From contig CACZQU010000221.1 in the NCBI GenBank assembly GCA_902783305.1, forward strand, positions 1 through 7,545: a stretch of 7,545 nt of DNA, read 5' to 3'. Source of the DNA: an uncultured Lachnospiraceae bacterium. GTDB lineage: Bacteria > Bacillota > Clostridia > Lachnospirales > Lachnospiraceae. The notes under the pieces are model-generated. The model made no database searches and was not told where the DNA came from. It worked only from the letters and a program-made list of their open reading frames with translations. A program made the translations under genes and the position numbers. Of this stretch, positions 5,600-7,545 are shown piece by piece (position 1 is the first letter of the stretch; each line of letters opens with the position of its first letter).

Positions 5600-5611
5600 G
5601 TTACCATTCAC
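5600..5611 (-). promoter_or_regulatory. Motif GTGAATGGTAAC upstream of the EIIB promoter
   Basis: On the minus strand GTGAATGGTAAC lies 15-26 nt upstream of the -35 hexamer. AATGGTAAC is shared exactly with the inverted repeat before the DeoR gene, and GTGAATGG with the direct repeats before araD. It is therefore a candidate half-site for a regulator common to the three promoters. Confidence 0.4.
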
Positions 5612-5625
5612 GGCAATTTGTCAGA

Positions 5626-7110
5626 TTATTTCGTCTTGCCGGCTTTGTACTCTACATAAGCATCATAGTCTTCCGTGATCAGGAAGTAACCCTTCTTGTC
5701 CATCATATACTCAATCTGCGGAATGGCAAGAAGCACAACGACAACGATTGCCACACCGATATAACCGAGATGATACATTATCCAGGTAAATCCGGGCCAT
5801 ACGGTATCCCAGTCAAACATTCCCAGATATCCGCCATAATTGGCAAGACCAACCCAGCCCGCGATCAGAGCCGCGCCAAACACCTGGATCAGACCGGAGA
5901 TAAACGGGATGATCAGGCAGGCCTTCAGACCGCCTTTTTCATTGGCGACAAGGCCGATCGTCGCATTGTCGAAGAATACCGGCACAAATCCGCAGATGAT
6001 GATCGTCGGGGAACCGGCAAAGATCAGGATCAGGATAGCAATAATCTGTCCTACAAGACCGGCAAGGAAGCCGAAGGTCACAGCGTTGGAATCACCAAAG
6101 CCGAAGCAGACTGCGCAGTCCACGCCAGGAATGGAGGACGGAAGAAGCTTATCCGCAATACCCTGGAAGGAAGCGGTCAGCTCGGTAACAAAGGTACGGA
6201 CGCCGAGCTGCAGGATTGCCAGATACACGGCGAAATTCAGGGAGGTATTGAAGCAGTAGAAAACAAAGTTCTCTGCCTCTGTCGTGGAGCCATGCTCTAC
6301 AAAGAACGGCTTGCCGATGATGGCCATGATGGTTCCGAAGAAAACGGTCATCAGGATGGCGGTACAAACCATGTTCTCATTGAAAATGGAGAAGAAGCCA
6401 GGCATCTCGAGCTCGCCGACCTTTTTGACCTTCCTCTTGCCGCCTCTGTCGCCGAAAAGCTTGTCCGCAAGGAAGTAGCCCAGACGAATGCCGAACATCT
6501 GCTGATGGGCAATCGCGAAGCCGGCTCCCTCGGAGAGCTCCTGCATCGGTTTTACGGTAAGGTTGGAACCTACTGCCCAGTACGCGCCAAGGATGACCGC
6601 CATAACGACCATGAGCTGGACATCATTATTCCGGAGCGCCGGAAGGGCAAACAGGATCAGCCAGTATGCGGTAGCCGCCTGCTGTACCTGGACATGACCT
6701 GTGGTGAAAAGGGTACGGCATTTGGTAATTTTGTTAAACCGGACCAGAAGAATATTGACGATGAACGCGATGAGAAGCAGTGTCATAACCTGGGAAAAGC
6801 CCTTCCCGAAGACCTCCTCCACACCGGCCGTCACTGCGTTCTGTCCATAGTAAGGGTCAATCACGCAGGCCGTCAGGTTGAAACGATCCTTCAGTCCCGC
6901 AAGGATCGGACGGAAGGTGCTGGTCAGTCCGCCGGAACCGACATTCAGGATCAGCATACCAATGATGGCTTTAAGAGTACCTGCCAGTGTGTCATACCAT
7001 TTCTTCCCCATCAGGCAGTAGCCAAGGAGTGTCAGGAAACCGACCATATAAGGAGCCTTCTGTAAAATATACGTAGCAAAAAACTCCCATATTGCTCTTA
7101 ATATAAACAT
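5626..7110 (-). CDS. ulaA: PTS EIIC permease, UlaA/SgaT family
   Basis: This 494-residue inner-membrane transporter moves the sugar across the membrane while EIIB phosphorylates it. It has many hydrophobic segments (about 17-36, 44-60, 107-124, 146-180, 250-266, 345-366, 396-420 and 448-465), and the length is close to E. coli UlaA (465). Family-defining stretches are present: TTGHVQVQQ (136-144), GFAIAHQQ (197-204), LNIF-like FSIFNEN (240-246) and GFVPVFFDNATIG (374-386), all closely matching UlaA as I recall it. The C-terminus is longer than in E. coli, ending in a charged tail. ATG at 7110 follows AAAGGAGAGAG. It lies between the EIIA and EIIB genes, 113 nt after EIIA, across a strong hairpin. 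L-ascorbate is the best-known substrate of the family, but other sugar acids or polyols are possible. Confidence 0.93.
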   Translation of the reverse strand: MFILRAIWEFFATYILQKAPYMVGFLTLLGYCLMGKKWYDTLAGTLKAIIGMLILNVGSGGLTSTFRPILAGLKDRFNLTACVIDPYYGQNAVTAGVEEVFGKGFSQVMTLLLIAFIVNILLVRFNKITKCRTLFTTGHVQVQQAATAYWLILFALPALRNNDVQLMVVMAVILGAYWAVGSNLTVKPMQELSEGAGFAIAHQQMFGIRLGYFLADKLFGDRGGKRKVKKVGELEMPGFFSIFNENMVCTAILMTVFFGTIMAIIGKPFFVEHGSTTEAENFVFYCFNTSLNFAVYLAILQLGVRTFVTELTASFQGIADKLLPSSIPGVDCAVCFGFGDSNAVTFGFLAGLVGQIIAILILIFAGSPTIIICGFVPVFFDNATIGLVANEKGGLKACLIIPFISGLIQVFGAALIAGWVGLANYGGYLGMFDWDTVWPGFTWIMYHLGYIGVAIVVVVLLAIPQIEYMMDKKGYFLITEDYDAYVEYKAGKTK

Positions 7111-7140
7111 ATTTCTCTCTCCTTTACTTACAGCTTCTGC

Positions 7141-7173
7141 GGGCAGTTCCGCGGCAAAGCCGCGGTCCTGCCC
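7141..7173 (-). repeat. Intercistronic hairpin between EIIA and EIIC genes
   Basis: The arms 7141-7155 and 7159-7173 pair as GGGCAG and CCGCGGC around an AAA loop (TTT in the transcript), with only a 2-nt interior mismatch. It is very GC-rich and lies 31-63 nt upstream of the EIIC start. No T-run follows on the minus strand, so it is not a terminator. More likely it protects the EIIA message from decay, or sets the EIIA-to-EIIC ratio by processing or slowed polymerase. Confidence 0.6.
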
Positions 7174-7223
7174 GGTCTTACATCCTCTTTCCCTTCTCCG
7201 TCAGATGACATGGAGCTTTCTTC

Positions 7224-7545
7224 TTATTCCTCTTCACAGGGATATTTCTTTTCCGCTTCGAGAATATCCTCCGGGGTATCGGCCGCTGCCAAAGCGTCGA
7301 TCAGGTCGTCGTTCATAAAGATATTGGCGAGCTGCTGGATATTATTCATATGCTCATCCGGATTGGTGGAGGAAAGGGTGAAGAACAGGTTGGCTTCTTT
7401 CTTTTCTCCATCCTCATCCGTACCGAAATCGATCAGCTTTTTTGATCGCATAAAGCCGATCCCGGTCTTCAGCGCGCCGGTGGCATTTTCCTGAGTATGG
7501 GGCATGGCAATGTTGTGCTCAAACACAACATATGGACCATATTTC
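7224..7545 (-). CDS. ulaC: PTS EIIA component, UlaC-like, 5' end outside the window
   Basis: Only the C-terminal 107 residues are visible; the frame stays open to the window edge and the gene continues past 7545. The protein belongs to the fructose/mannitol-type EIIA superfamily, which takes phosphate from HPr and hands it to EIIB. The visible part begins KYGPYVVFEHNIAMPH and matches E. coli UlaC around its active-site histidine (IAMPH); the phosphorylated His is encoded at 7497-7499. The GTG at 7526 is an internal valine, not a start. The rest keeps the family pattern, with FFTLSS, H of PDEHMNNIQQLA and a helical C-terminus ending EEE. It is the first visible gene of the PTS cluster, and its promoter lies outside the window. 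Whether it stands alone or is fused to a BglG/MtlR-type regulator cannot be seen. Confidence 0.9.
   Translation of the reverse strand, partial: KYGPYVVFEHNIAMPHTQENATGALKTGIGFMRSKKLIDFGTDEDGEKKEANLFFTLSSTNPDEHMNNIQQLANIFMNDDLIDALAAADTPEDILEAEKKYPCEEE

Noticed and set aside
5425..7065. 546-codon open frame on the plus strand, antisense to the EIIC gene
   Set aside because: It lies wholly opposite the well-supported UlaA-family and EIIB genes. The translation is His/Asp/Lys/Gly-rich with no recognisable domain or hydrophobic core, and it has no good ribosome site. It is a by-product of the codon usage of the real genes.

Overview
The window is about 7.5 kb from what is probably a low-to-mid-GC Firmicute, most likely a gut clostridium such as a Lachnospiraceae member. 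That placement rests on strong AAAGGAGG-type ribosome sites, short rho-independent terminators, a ula-type PTS and a DeoR regulator. It is inferred from gene content and style, not from a marker gene.

The left edge (1-160) carries no gene. It is packed with three consecutive inverted repeats: a branched structure at 1-76, a perfect 11-bp hairpin at 75-99 and a 19-bp hairpin at 97-159. An unremarkable leader follows, then the only plus-strand gene, a LacX-type aldose 1-epimerase (390-1292). It ends against a bidirectional terminator that it shares with the minus-strand genes.

Everything from 1553 to the right edge reads on the minus strand. In order of transcription from the right edge these are: a PTS EIIA cut by the window edge, the UlaA-family EIIC permease, the EIIB phosphocarrier, a terminator-like hairpin, a DeoR-family regulator, a four-helix membrane protein with two related soluble domains (DUF3592-like), an L-ribulose-5-phosphate 4-epimerase (AraD/UlaF), a small membrane protein with a charged helical tail, a terminator, and a 69-residue heavy-metal-binding (CopZ-like) protein.

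EIIA, EIIB and EIIC together should import and phosphorylate an ascorbate-like sugar acid or a related polyol or sugar. The 4-epimerase would deliver the pentose phosphate product to the pentose phosphate pathway as D-xylulose 5-phosphate, and the DeoR protein is the likely local regulator. The E. coli ula decarboxylase, 3-epimerase and lactonase equivalents are not in the window, so either the pathway continues beyond 7545 or the substrate differs.

The least routine signals are regulatory. An array of about 18-bp imperfect direct repeats lies upstream of araD, and a perfect inverted repeat lies upstream of the DeoR gene. A related AATGGTAAC motif sits next to a good internal promoter before the EIIB gene. 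The hairpin-rich left edge, part of which recurs degenerately at 1821-1856, is the other stretch not explained by known features.
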